Below, in pieces: positions 9,501 through 18,436 of a stretch of DNA of 32,701 nt. This stretch comes from Botryococcus braunii (lineage: Eukaryota; Chlorophyta; Trebouxiophyceae), in NCBI GenBank assembly GCA_002005505.1, contig KV908573.1:207532-240232 (forward strand), written 5' to 3'. Every line of letters starts with the position of its first letter. The stretch's first letter is position 1. The notes under the pieces were generated by a model. The model had not been told where the DNA came from and made no database searches. It was given only the letters and a program-made list of their open reading frames with translations. Position numbers and translations under genes: made by a program.

Positions 9501-9827
9501 ACAGTATGTTTGAAGCTATCTGTTACGATTACCCCCTTAGCCGACCTTTACATGTGTTATAAAACTCTTGAAAGATCAGTTTGACGGTAAAGTGGTCTAT
9601 GGCCGGCAATGGCCGAACGTCTTAACGAGAGATATCATAAGAGAAGTAGAATATAGCATCAACAGCTGCATGCAAGCTTTTGCTGGTAATCCCTCAATTC
9701 ATCAAGAAGATTGCCACTAAAGCTCCTAATGTTGGAAGCTTGAAAGCTTTTTCGAGTATTGTTGTCATTGTATGTATCAACGGACGTTCTTTTAACAGCT
9801 GGATCCATCTAAGATGACGTTCAGGGT
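9501..9827. other. No supported gene
   Basis: Short frames only. The segment lies between the unit 2 flank and a gene relic and may be diverged unit sequence, but I could not align it convincingly. Confidence 0.4.
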
Positions 9828-9943
9828 CAAATGACAAGCTTGTTTCTGAATTAGAGGTGAATCAAATGTGTGAGAGCCGCAACTCATTGCAGCTATATAA
9901 AAGCGATACGAAGGATCTGGTCCAATTCCATAAAAAACATTAG
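9828..9943 (+). pseudogene. Relic fragment of the repeated gene
   Basis: The stretch AGGGTCAAATG(A)...AAGCTTG, TAGAGGTGAATCAA, GATACGAAG and TGGTCCAATTCC follows copy A positions about 7,485-7,590 in order, with several substitutions and small indels and no intact frame. It ends where the gypsy sequence begins, so the gypsy 5' end is fused to a broken copy of the gene. Confidence 0.6.
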
Positions 9944-10708
9944 AATGGAGCCGGACGCAACTCCACCAGCCTCCCGCATTTATCCGTTGTCTGGAGCTTA
10001 GCTTTCTGAATTACGTGCACAACTGCAGGAGCTCTTGGAGAGGGGTTTCATCCGCCCATCAACTTCCCCATTTGGTGCACCCATTCTCTTTGTCCCAAAG
10101 AAAGATGGTGGCTGGCGTCTTTGCATTGACTATGGAGCCTTAAATAGGATTACTGTTAGGAAGCAACACCCTTTGCCTAGGATAGATGAAATGTTTGAGC
10201 AATTGCATGGAAGGTGTGTTTTCTCCAAAGTTGATCTTACCTCTGGGTACCACCAGATTAGAATGCGTGAAGATAGTATTGAGAAAACAGCTTTCAAGAC
10301 CAGATATGGCTATTATGAGTTCACTGTTATGCCTTTTGGTCTTACAAATGCACCTGCAACCTTTCAATCTGTTATGAACACTATCTTGGCTCCCTTCCTT
10401 GATAGATTTGTGTTGGTATACCTTGATGACATCCTGATTTACTCTGAATCCGTTAAAGAACACGTGGAGCATTTGCGAACTATATTGTAAGTGCTCAGGG
10501 AACGTAAGTTTTATTGTAGAAGATCTAAGTGTGAGTTTGTTGCTAAGCGGTGGAATACTTGGGACACTTGTTGACTCCTCATGGGATTATGGTGGATCCA
10601 AGGAAGGTTGCAGCCATCCAGGATTGGCCCACTCCTTTGAATGTGTCACAGTTGAGAGGTTTTCTACGCTTAACACAATACTATGATACATTCATGGATC
10701 ATTTTGCA
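9944..10708 (+). pseudogene. Gypsy reverse transcriptase fragment
   Basis: The frame starts with the pre-RT region (a stop codon replaces one residue near 10,000) and runs through [26 protein letters not shown] and [15 protein letters not shown], then [13 protein letters not shown], the catalytic YLDD box (10,419-10,430) and EYLGHLLTPHGI. A TAA at about 10,488 and a 1-base frame change near 10,548 break it. The thumb and connection segment is cut at 10,713 by the 353-bp insertion and resumes at 11,067. The catalytic residues are intact. This enzyme copies the element RNA into cDNA in virus-like particles. Confidence 0.88.
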
Positions 10709-10713
10709 GACGT

Positions 10714-11066
10714 TGTAACGGTCTCCTCGTATTGCTGTACAGCACATGTAGTCATTAGCTTCCGCCTGTGACATGTGGGGATTCTACTCGTCTCCCGTTC
10801 CAAGGGCTCACTGGCTCTTTGCGGGACAATGCCTAGCTGGCTCCTATGTACTGCCTATCGGGGGATTGCCCATCGGGTCCCGCCCGAGCCTATGGAGGGA
10901 AGTAGGATGCCATGCTAGAGAACCATTGGATATATATGCATATACATATACATATGGATAGCTATCATCTATCGTTGGCACAGCCAACTGATGTGACTGG
11001 CATCTGGCCATGTTCCAAATCCCATTACCGATGTCTCTTCCTTTCCTTAGTGCTTTGAGCACTACA
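10714..11066. mobile_element. 353-bp TG...CA insertion (solo-LTR-like) inside gypsy RT
   Basis: The insert starts TGTAACGG and ends GCACTACA. It is flanked by GACGT (10,709-10,713) and GATGT (11,067-11,071), a 5-bp target duplication with one mismatch. Removing it restores a continuous gypsy frame across the site. Parts resemble the 3' flanks of the gene units at 8,930-9,310 and 24,100-24,540. It has no coding capacity. It contains an AT-rich stretch CATATACATATACATATGG and a 10-bp palindrome GATAGCTATC. Confidence 0.8.
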
Positions 11067-11071
11067 GATGT

Positions 11072-12039
11072 TGCTTATCCTCTTACTGAATTGCTTAAGA
11101 AGGATGTGCCTTGGACTTGGGAGGGACCTCAAATCCGAGCCTTTGTTGCATTGAAGGATCTTGTCTCTTCTCCTCCTTGTTTGTTAATGCCTGACTCAAA
11201 CAAACCTTTTGTTGTGCATGTAGATGCCTCACGCTTTGCTGTGGGTGCTGTTTTGCAGCAGGATCAAGGACAGGGACTGCAGCCCGTTGCCTTCGAGTCC
11301 AGGAAACTCCAGCCCCCTGAGAGGAAATTAGCTCCTTATGATAGAGAGGTGCTTGCTCTTGTTCATGCTTTGCTTAAATGGAAACATTTGCTGTTAGGTG
11401 CTAAGTTTACTGTACACACTGACCAACAAGCACTTAAGTATTTGTTGACTGCTCCTGTTAGGACTAGTAGACAGGAAAGGTGGTTCACTGAGATTATGCG
11501 TTTCATGCCTGACATAAAATATGTTAAAGGAACTGATAACGTTGGAGCAGATGCTTGGTCTAGGCGTGTTGACTTTGCAGTGATACATGTCTCCTCTGTT
11601 TCCGTCTAGACGGAAACGGACGGAGATCTCTTCTCTCCTACAAGAGATTGCCTTGCTTTGTGCTTCTGACCCCACAGTGGCTAAACTTGTGGATGAAGGT
11701 GTTTTGGTATTGAGAGACTCTGTACCATATTATGTGCAGTCAGGTAAAGTGTATGTGCCTGAAGCATTGAGAGAGAAGGTGTTGAGAGAGTGTCATGCCA
11801 CACCGTTTACTGGGCAACTTGGGATTTACAAGATGTATGAGCTAGTGTGCAGGGAATTTTGGTGGCCACGTCTTAGCTCATCAGTCAGGGATTTCTGCAG
11901 ATCATGTGATGCCTGCCAGCGCAATAAAGGGACTGGAGCTGTACCTTATGGCTTGCTTCAGTCACTGCCCATTCTGGATGGACCTTGGCAGAGCGTTTCC
12001 CTTGATTTTGTGCTGATTTACTTGTCTGCTGTGGTTTTG
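11072..12039 (+). pseudogene. Gypsy RNase H and integrase N-terminal fragment
   Basis: RNase H shows HVDASRFAVGAVLQQ (Asp codon 11,223-11,225), then YDREVLALVHALLKW and FTVHTDQQALKYL, so the D-E-D catalytic acids are present. After a break at 11,598-11,617 (a perfect palindrome and a stop) comes the integrase zinc domain (CHATPFTGQLG, then FCRSCDACQRNKG) and the start of the core (WQSVSLDFV, first catalytic Asp). A 1-base loss near 12,012 shifts the frame just before the copia insertion at 12,045. Confidence 0.85.
11598..11617. repeat. 20-bp perfect palindrome in the gypsy pol frame
   Basis: Half-site GTTTCCGTCT is followed by its exact complement, at the RNase H/integrase boundary, where the frame is broken by TAG. 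Confidence 0.9.
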
Positions 12040-15000
12040 ATTCTTGAAATATTCTGGGCTTGGCGTATCCTGCATGGTGGCGGCACGGAGGTTGCGTTAC
12101 ATATACTTCCTCCTCGAGCTCACCATTCAGAAAGGCGGTCTTAACGTCCACCTGATGAATTTCACAGCCCTCTCTTGCAGCAACAGCAAGCAGAGCTCTT
12201 CTAGCTCCATAGCTACTAGTAGGAGCAAAGACCTCCATCACATCCACTCCAGGGATTTGTCTGCATCCCTGTGCCACTAATCTGGCCTTGAATCTCACAA
12301 CATTGCCATGTGCATCCATTTTCACTGAAAATATCCAGTGAACTGGAATAACCTTATGTCCACGAGGTCTCGGAACATACTCCATGACCTCATGAGTATC
12401 TAGAGAATTTTGCTCTTCCTGCATAGCTGCCTTCCAGTATTCCCACTGGGGAGACATCTGTGCTTCTCTCAAATTAGAGGGAACGTGAATTTTCCCAAAT
12501 CTGACACCTGTGTGCTTTTCCTCTGAATTGCCTGATTTTCTCTCACTTTGTCCAGAACCCACTACTCTTCCACTGACACTCGCTGAGTTACACATCACAG
12601 GCTCTCCAGTAGAAGTAGAATGCTCTCTCATAGCACGCTCTCGCTTGGACTCACACTTGGCTTTGCACAAGTTACTCTGCTCATCCCTCACATCATCCTC
12701 CCATGCACAGGTACCTCTCGGACAGTCTTTGTAATTTGGAATCCCTTCACATTGTCCAGACTTCCGATTCACCTCCTCAGACACACTCTGACATGCCTGC
12801 AAGAGTTCAGACTCTTCAGGTCTCTCACAAGCAACATCGGGATATGGCAGAGTGTCTGCATACTTCCCCTGATTTATGTGATCCACATGCCTCTCAGACC
12901 GACTGCATGTCACTGTTGGGAGTGACCTCACATCTCTGACATCACTCTCCCAGGCACAGGTACCTCTCAGTGAGCACTTGTAATTTGGTCTGTCTCCACA
13001 ATGTCTGTGCTCCTGATTCACCTCCTCCTCTCGTCCCTTACATGGAGTCAAGGATGCAGATCCTGTCTCCCGCTCACAATCATGTTTGGCTGGTGCAGAG
13101 AAAGCATATGATGCTTCCTCTGACCGGTGGCTGCCACCACAGTCCCGTCCAGGAGTGCTCTGACTGGACGGGTTGCCAGAAGAACTCTGCATGGTCACAT
13201 CTCTTACATTTCTCTCAGTCACTGAACAAGACCCACCCATACTGCTCAGCTCCCCGGGACCATTTGCAGCTTTGCATGTAGCTGCCCCCCTCACTGCACT
13301 CACATGCAATTCATGCCCCTCATGTGAATCACCCTCTAGCTGCACTTCCCCTGGTCCCTGTGACAGAGAGTCACATTCAGTCAACCCCTCTCGCTCTCTG
13401 CTCTCTCCCTTCTCCTGTGGCAGCAGGAGGTCTTTGGCGGCAGTGCGTTGTTCGTGTCGTTGAGCCCGGGTCAGGCCATCCAATTGGTGGTTGCGGCAAT
13501 CAGACCTAGTTGGTCTGAGGACCTCCTGGGCTCGCTCCATCTGCGGTCGAAGGTGGGAGTCCTGTCTCACTCCTCTGGCTAAGTCCTGTACTGCCTCCAG
13601 GGTTTGATCCATCTCCACTGGGTCACACAGTCTTCTGGATTCAGGCTCGGGCTCAGCCTCACTGGGGGGTCCTGTGACAGGCTGTGTGGGGAGGTTGCTG
13701 GAGGCTGGCAGGTACTCAGGCTCACTGTGTGGGTCATCAAGATCTGTCTCAAGGCTGATGTTGATTGTGCCAGGGGAGGTGCCGGGAAAGACTGGGGGAG
13801 TGTCACTTGCAGAGGGCTCAGGACACAGAAACTCTGTAGACTGTGTTGAGGAAACGCTCATGCCAACCCGAGAGGCTCCCCTGAGGTGCTCCACGAAAAC
13901 CACATCTCTGCTCTCCTTCCAGATACCCCCTCCCACATAGATCCGATAGGCTTTGGAGGAGGCTGAGTAACCAGTAAGCATCCCTGGCACAGTTTTAGGG
14001 GAAAACACAGAGCGCTGGACATCAGGAATGTGCACAAAGGCCAAGCAACCCCAGGTACGCAGTGGGGTTACATTTGGTTTGTAGCCAAAAAATAATTCTG
14101 ATGGCGTGCGGTCCCTCCCGGTACTGGGACCCATGTTCAGTAGGGTGCATGCAGTTTCCAGGGCCTCCTTCCACAACGTTGGACTGGCAGCTGCAAAAGC
14201 CAGAAGAGTCCTGGTACGTTCCTTGAGGGTGCGATTGGCTCTTTCAGCCGCTCCATTCTGTTGCGGGGTGTAAGGAGCTGAGGTCTCCAATTTAGTCCCC
14301 TGGGATGCACAAAATTCTTTGAACGTGGCATTCAGAAATTCAGTTCCACGGTCACACCGGACACACTTCACTTTGGTTTTCTTCTGGGTCTGCCAGTATA
14401 GAATGAGGTCCCTCACAGCAGCACTGATGGCATCTTTGGACTTCACAGGCAGGACCGCCTTTAACTGAGATGACTCATCCAAAGCAGTCACCCAGTAACG
14501 TTCACCAGTTACTGCAGCAGGAAAAATGGGGCCCACAGTGTCAATATGTACTCTGTCAAGTGGTTCAACAGCTGGTCTACTGCTTATTCCAAATGGAGGC
14601 CGAGACGTCTTTCCCTCAATACATGCTTCACAGTAGACTGGACAATTGGAGCAGGGACATAGGGATGTATCAAGTCCCGAGACCAGGTCCTCATTGGTTA
14701 GGCGCTGCATCCATGTTTCACCTGGATGTCCCATTCTGCTATGCCAGAGGTATCGTCTGGCACAGTTGTGTGAGTTTTGGGTGGGGGTTTTGGACTTCAC
14801 AGCAGCTGAAATTCTTCTGTGGTTAACACTGGGACTCAGAGCTACAACTTGATGAATATAAAATAGCCCTTTCTCTGCACTGATCCGAGACCTCCAGCTG
14901 TTTGGACCACAGACTTCAGTGAACGCTCCAACATCATCTGTGCGAAAGACTGCCCCATCCCGCAATGCTGCAGATACTGACAGTATGTTTGAGGTTGCAG

Positions 15001-16309
15001 AAGGAACACACTGAACATGATGTATCCACAGGGGAACTCCCACTCGACTGAGGATGCAGACAGAGCCTGATGCTACAATTCCTCCAGTGGCATCTGAAGT
15101 GGCCAGATGTAATGGGATGGGTTTGGCATGCACAGTTGGATTATTTAGTAGGGTCACATCATTCACCAGATGTACAGATGCTCCACTGTCCACCAGCCAG
15201 GATTGCAGAGACGAATTTCTGACAGGAGTCTTCAGGATGTTGAGGGAAATTATGTATGGCATACCTCCAGGTGGTGGAGGTGGGGGAGCTGGGGGTTGGA
15301 ACCATGCCGGAAAGGCATCCAGTCCAGGGTGCGCCAGCTGGGCTGCAGGAGGGTGTGGGCCACCCATATGTGGAGGTCCCTGTGGCCACATTCCCTGCAA
15401 TTGTTGGACCGCTGCCACTACGTTCCGTTGGGTCTCCTCGTCCCGCTTCCTCTTTCGACAGTCCCTCCAGTAATGCCCCTTCTTATTGCAGTAGTTGCAG
15501 ATGCCCTTAGTCTCGGACTTGGCCTCAGAGACAGTTGGTTGGGCCTGCTGATGGACTGCACTGGCAGCTGGTGGGGTATTGGCTCCACTGGAGCCTTGTC
15601 CAAGAGCCAAAACCCTTGGTTGGCGAGGAGCATATTCATCAAAACCCACTGCAGCTGCTGTGTTGCGCAGAAGTCCAGCCAGCTTCTCCAGGGGTTGTGC
15701 TGCAGCAGTTGTGATCATTCCTGGCTCTTTAGCTGCATCAGGCAAGCCCTGCACAATCTGGGTTGCAACGTGTGCATCCAGTAGAGCATGGTTGTTCCTG
15801 TCAAGGCATGCCTTCAGGTTGATCATTCTGTTGACATATTGCGAAATCGTCTCGTCATGTTTCATTCCCTGGCTCATTTCTTGGAGCCAATCTGCATTGG
15901 CCTCGATATTATATCCACCAATAAACTTTCTGCAGATGAACTCATATGCATCATAAGCAGAGGGCAGATTAGACAGAGGTCCCAGCCATTCCTCTGGGAC
16001 TGACTCATAAATCAGTAACATTGCGGCTGCGTCATGTGCTGTACCAGGCATAGCCTCCAGGATGGCAGGCAAAGACCCTTTTGACTCATTTGCTGCCAAA
16101 AATGCATTCTTCCAAACAATAATATTTGTCCCCCGTTCCTTCAGTTTTATGTGTACCTTGACATTTGTTGGGATAATCTTGGGCAGCTCATCTCCGCTGC
16201 CTCTTGAGGTGCTGGGAGTACACGGTTCTCTGATGGGTGTGGATGAGGCTGGTTCACTGCTTGACGTTGATGCTCCACTAGCTGATGATCCTTCCTTCTT
16301 GGAAGTCAT
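11885..16309 (-). CDS. Copia gag-pol polyprotein, truncated in reverse transcriptase
   Basis: The ATG is at 16,309. Domains by residue: gag (about 50-225), CCHC zinc knuckle C-X2-C-X4-H-X4-C (271-284), aspartic protease WLVDSGASVH (catalytic Asp 374), GAG-pre-integrase zinc region (LWHSRMGHPG about 521-530, CEACIEGK about 560-567), and integrase core with D590 (HIDTVGP), D653 (RCDRGTEF) and E689 (NGAAERANR), giving D-X62-D-X35-E. A hydrophilic linker of about 450 residues follows, longer than I would expect. RT starts at about 1,290 (YWKAAMQEE, IPVHWIFSVK, VDVKTAFLNGELEEEVYV) and is cut at about residue 1,407, before the YVDD box. Codons downstream of 12,092 read through LTR remnant and antisense gypsy and are not authentic. 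Apart from the deletion the frame has no stops. Confidence 0.9.
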   Translation of the reverse strand: MTSKKEGSSASGASTSSSEPASSTPIREPCTPSTSRGSGDELPKIIPTNVKVHIKLKERGTNIIVWKNAFLAANESKGSLPAILEAMPGTAHDAAAMLLIYESVPEEWLGPLSNLPSAYDAYEFICRKFIGGYNIEANADWLQEMSQGMKHDETISQYVNRMINLKACLDRNNHALLDAHVATQIVQGLPDAAKEPGMITTAAAQPLEKLAGLLRNTAAAVGFDEYAPRQPRVLALGQGSSGANTPPAASAVHQQAQPTVSEAKSETKGICNYCNKKGHYWRDCRKRKRDEETQRNVVAAVQQLQGMWPQGPPHMGGPHPPAAQLAHPGLDAFPAWFQPPAPPPPPPGGMPYIISLNILKTPVRNSSLQSWLVDSGASVHLVNDVTLLNNPTVHAKPIPLHLATSDATGGIVASGSVCILSRVGVPLWIHHVQCVPSATSNILSVSAALRDGAVFRTDDVGAFTEVCGPNSWRSRISAEKGLFYIHQVVALSPSVNHRRISAAVKSKTPTQNSHNCARRYLWHSRMGHPGETWMQRLTNEDLVSGLDTSLCPCSNCPVYCEACIEGKTSRPPFGISSRPAVEPLDRVHIDTVGPIFPAAVTGERYWVTALDESSQLKAVLPVKSKDAISAAVRDLILYWQTQKKTKVKCVRCDRGTEFLNATFKEFCASQGTKLETSAPYTPQQNGAAERANRTLKERTRTLLAFAAASPTLWKEALETACTLLNMGPSTGRDRTPSELFFGYKPNVTPLRTWGCLAFVHIPDVQRSVFSPKTVPGMLTGYSASSKAYRIYVGGGIWKESRDVVFVEHLRGASRVGMSVSSTQSTEFLCPEPSASDTPPVFPGTSPGTINISLETDLDDPHSEPEYLPASSNLPTQPVTGPPSEAEPEPESRRLCDPVEMDQTLEAVQDLARGVRQDSHLRPQMERAQEVLRPTRSDCRNHQLDGLTRAQRHEQRTAAKDLLLPQEKGESREREGLTECDSLSQGPGEVQLEGDSHEGHELHVSAVRGAATCKAANGPGELSSMGGSCSVTERNVRDVTMQSSSGNPSSQSTPGRDCGGSHRSEEASYAFSAPAKHDCERETGSASLTPCKGREEEVNQEHRHCGDRPNYKCSLRGTCAWESDVRDVRSLPTVTCSRSERHVDHINQGKYADTLPYPDVACERPEESELLQACQSVSEEVNRKSGQCEGIPNYKDCPRGTCAWEDDVRDEQSNLCKAKCESKRERAMREHSTSTGEPVMCNSASVSGRVVGSGQSERKSGNSEEKHTGVRFGKIHVPSNLREAQMSPQWEYWKAAMQEEQNSLDTHEVMEYVPRPRGHKVIPVHWIFSVKMDAHGNVVRFKARLVAQGCRQIPGVDVMEVFAPTSSYGARRALLAVAAREGCEIHQVDVKTAFLNGELEEEVYVTQPPCRHHAGYAKPRIFQESKPQQTSKSAQNQGKRSAKVHPEWAVTEASHKVQLQSLYCAGRHHMICRNP
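12045..12091 (-). repeat. Remnant of copia 3' LTR (47 bp)
   Basis: Matches the end of the 5' LTR at 16,647-16,692 (plus-strand TGAAATATTCTGGGCTTGG) and abuts the target duplication ATTCT. On its other side it is joined directly to RT coding sequence. Confidence 0.9.
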
Positions 16310-16578
16310 AATTCCCCAGTTGTCTTATAACTCCAGTACTCGCAAGGTAGCAGCAAGATCTTACTTCTGAACCAGGTGGGTTGAGCTAACGGACAGCCAA
16401 CGTGAAGGTGAAAGATGTAGTCTTTGACGATAAAGGCTCTCTCGTCAGGATTGCGGTCTCCACGTTGTCCTCCTTCTCTGATTAGTTCGTTGTATGACGG
16501 AGGTCCTGATCTCAAGCGCGCTGGAACGTTGAGGTTGGTGGTCTTCCTGGCTGTTTGCTTTGTCCGCTTCTTCGCCAT
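16306..16578 (-). CDS. Copia leader ORF with histone H3 tail-like N-terminus (90 codons)
   Basis: The ORF lies between the primer site and gag-pol on the element's coding strand. It opens with MAKKRTKQTARKTT, which matches the histone H3 N-terminus around Lys4 and Lys9 over ten or eleven positions, with a conservative Ser-to-Thr change. After that the similarity to H3 ends; the rest (PARLRSGPPSYNELIREG, later CPLAQPTWFRSK) is unrecognised, basic at first and more hydrophobic later. Its TGA overlaps the gag-pol ATG as ATGA, so translation could be coupled. Copia elements do not normally have such a leader protein. It might tether the element to chromatin or mimic an H3 ligand, but that is inference. 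A captured histone exon or chance are the alternatives. Confidence 0.55.
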   Translation of the reverse strand: MAKKRTKQTARKTTNLNVPARLRSGPPSYNELIREGGQRGDRNPDERAFIVKDYIFHLHVGCPLAQPTWFRSKILLLPCEYWSYKTTGEL

Positions 16579-16633
16579 TCACAGTCTAGTGAGCTCCGAT
16601 TTAGGCGCCACCCACTCTCAGCATCCGAGCCCG

Positions 16634-16646
16634 TGGGCCCATAACC
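16634..16646 (-). promoter_or_regulatory. Primer-binding site for initiator tRNA-Met 5' half
   Basis: On the minus strand GGTTATGGGCCCA directly follows the LTR end ...TTTCA. It is complementary to the anticodon loop region of initiator methionine tRNA (TGGGCCCATAACC). This is the half-tRNA priming known from Drosophila copia and relatives, rather than priming by the tRNA 3' end. Confidence 0.82.
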
Positions 16647-16670
16647 TGAAATATTCTGGGCTTGGCGTAT

Positions 16671-16813
16671 CCTGCATGGTGGCGGCACGGAGGGTGTTAG
16701 ACGATGTCCTCCTACTTGTGCGTTGTTAAGTAGGCACGGACATATACAAGTCAAGGACTGGTTAGCAACTGATTGATAGACACCCGGAGTGCCACTATAG
16801 TTCCAACCAAGTG
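16671..16813. repeat. 143-bp direct repeat within LTR, copy 1
   Basis: Begins CCTGCATGGTGGCGGCACGG and ends AACCAAGTG. By eye it is identical to 16,992-17,134, with a 321-bp offset. Confidence 0.92.
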
Positions 16814-16991
16814 TTACAATATCTCTCATCTCTCCTAACAAGGTGACGCAGTTCAAACACGCCTAACCTGCTCTCACCCAGGTCGTGTTCATTACTTTGT
16901 CCGATGAGCTAAACTCAACTCTATATGTCTAACATGTTCTAACAATGTTCATCTGAGTGCTAAATCCAGGAATACAATAAGGATTAAGTCA

Positions 16992-17134
16992 CCTGCATGG
17001 TGGCGGCACGGAGGGTGTTAGACGATGTCCTCCTACTTGTGCGTTGTTAAGTAGGCACGGACATATACAAGTCAAGGACTGGTTAGCAACTGATTGATAG
17101 ACACCCGGAGTGCCACTATAGTTCCAACCAAGTG
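16992..17134. repeat. 143-bp direct repeat within LTR, copy 2
   Basis: Identical by eye to 16,671-16,813. In element orientation this copy is upstream. The duplication resembles the enhancer repeats found in some LTR promoters. Confidence 0.92.
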
Positions 17135-17342
17135 CCTTCCCTATCCGTGCTTGCCCCATATGCCTCCTTTCTACAAACGTGTCTGTAACTTGCGTTATGA
17201 TAGTCTTCGTTCAAATGCATGTATTGCCTGGCAGAACTCAGGGTTCTGCCTCTCTTTCCTAATTGGTATTGTCTTCATACGGGGACTTGCCATTATTACT
17301 CCTCTGAGGGAAAGGCATAAAATTAATTAACACAACAATTCT

Positions 17343-18185
17343 ATTGTGGTTTTTGTTGATAGGTTTTCTAAGTTGCGTGTCTTGGCTGCATGCACTAAAA
17401 CCATCACTGCACCTCAACTTGCATAGTTGTTCATTGACATGGTCTTTGTTAGGTTTGGTATGCCTACATCCATTGTTAATGATAGGGATCCTAGATTCAC
17501 TAGTCACTTCTGGAGGGCCTTTGTGAAATAGTTAGGTACTGACATTGCCATGTCTACTGCCTATCACCCTCAGACTGACGGGCAGACAGAGAGGATGAAT
17601 AAGACGATGGAAGTCATGTTAAGAAGGTTTGTGGGTCCGAGACAGGATGATTGGTGCAAGTATTTTAGCATGGTGGAGTTCGCATATAACAACTCTCCAG
17701 GCTTCCCACTGCACACACCCTTCTTCTTGAACCATGGGCGTCATCCCCTCACCCGCTTGTCTTCTGCTGTTCCTTCACGTTCTGCAAATCCTGCTGTTTC
17801 TGAGTGGGTTCAGGGGCTGCAGACTGCCTTAAAAAGTGCCAAGTCTAACCTTGCCTCTGCACAGCAACGACAGAAGTCTTATGCAGATAAGAAGAGAGGA
17901 GACCACCCTTTCAAGGTAGGGGACCAAATGTTGCTGGCTGCCAGGGAAAACGAGCTTCCACCTGGGCTCTCGTCAAAGTTATCAACTACATATTTCGGTC
18001 CTTTCTCTATTGCTGCAGCAGTTGGTACTAGAGCAATTAGACTTGTTTTGCCTGAGACTGTAAACATCCATCCTGTGTTTCATGTTTCCCAGCTGAAGCC
18101 TTATGTATCTTCATCTTCACCTGTGATTGTTACTTCACTTCCTCCCTTGTATGCAGACAAGCTTGGCGGCGTTTATGAAGTGGAG
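17343..18185 (+). pseudogene. Gypsy integrase core and C-terminal fragment
   Basis: Resumes with VVFVDRFSKL, continues to the second catalytic Asp in IVNDRDPRF (about 17,475-17,500) and the catalytic Glu in HPQTDGQTERMN, then the C-terminal GPFSIAAAVGTRAIRLVLP and IHPVFHVSQLKPY region. In-frame TAG codons occur near 17,425 and 17,529. From 17,550 the frame is open up to the chromodomain start (GGVYEVE), where a 251-bp element interrupts it. Confidence 0.88.
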
Positions 18186-18436
18186 TGTAAGAGTGGTGCA
18201 ATTAGAGGATTTAGGAAATGAGCTATCGAGACGGAACATTACATTAAGCTTGCACGGAATCCCTTACAATCTGTATCCTTGTTGTGCCGACTCGGGACAC
18301 GTCCCTTGAGCTACGCTACTACCAGGCACACTTGCCGTACTGCACTTTCCACGAGACCTTATCCAGAAGGACCAAGATAACACGGATCCGACCCGAGCAC
18401 TTAGCCGATTCGAACCTGGTCCTAGTCACTGTTACA
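18186..18436 (+). mobile_element. 251-bp TG...CA element splitting the gypsy chromodomain
   Basis: The insert begins TGTAAGAGTGG and ends CACTGTTACA, with a short inverted terminal match. TGGAG flanks it (18,181-18,185 and 18,437-18,441). Excising it rejoins the chromodomain codons without a frame change. The sequence is the reverse complement of most of the 4,914-5,305 element, but lacks about 150 internal bases including the tRNA-like part. Confidence 0.85.

Larger units (their letters stand above)
12045..17337 (-). mobile_element. Ty1/copia retrotransposon, 3'-deleted, inserted in gypsy integrase
   Basis: The element runs on the minus strand: intact 5' LTR (17,337-16,647), primer site, leader ORF, gag-pol, then only the last 47 bp of the 3' LTR (12,091-12,045). 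It is flanked by ATTCT (12,040-12,044 and 17,338-17,342). Joining the flanks recovers the gypsy integrase motif around DSIVVFVD. A deletion removed most of RT, all of RNase H and most of the 3' LTR, with breakpoints at short GGAGG-type homology. The element therefore cannot be autonomous. The long open frame and clean target duplication suggest it is fairly young. Confidence 0.92.
16647..17337 (-). repeat. Copia 5' LTR, 691 bp
   Basis: On the minus strand it starts TGTTGTGTTAATTAA and ends AGAATATTTCA, with TG...CA termini. One side abuts the primer site and the other the target duplication ATTCT. It contains a 143-bp sequence twice in direct orientation. Confidence 0.88.

Noticed and set aside
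12510..15956. Numerous plus-strand frames across the copia element
   Set aside because: They are antisense shadows of the gag-pol frame, which has full domain support on the minus strand.
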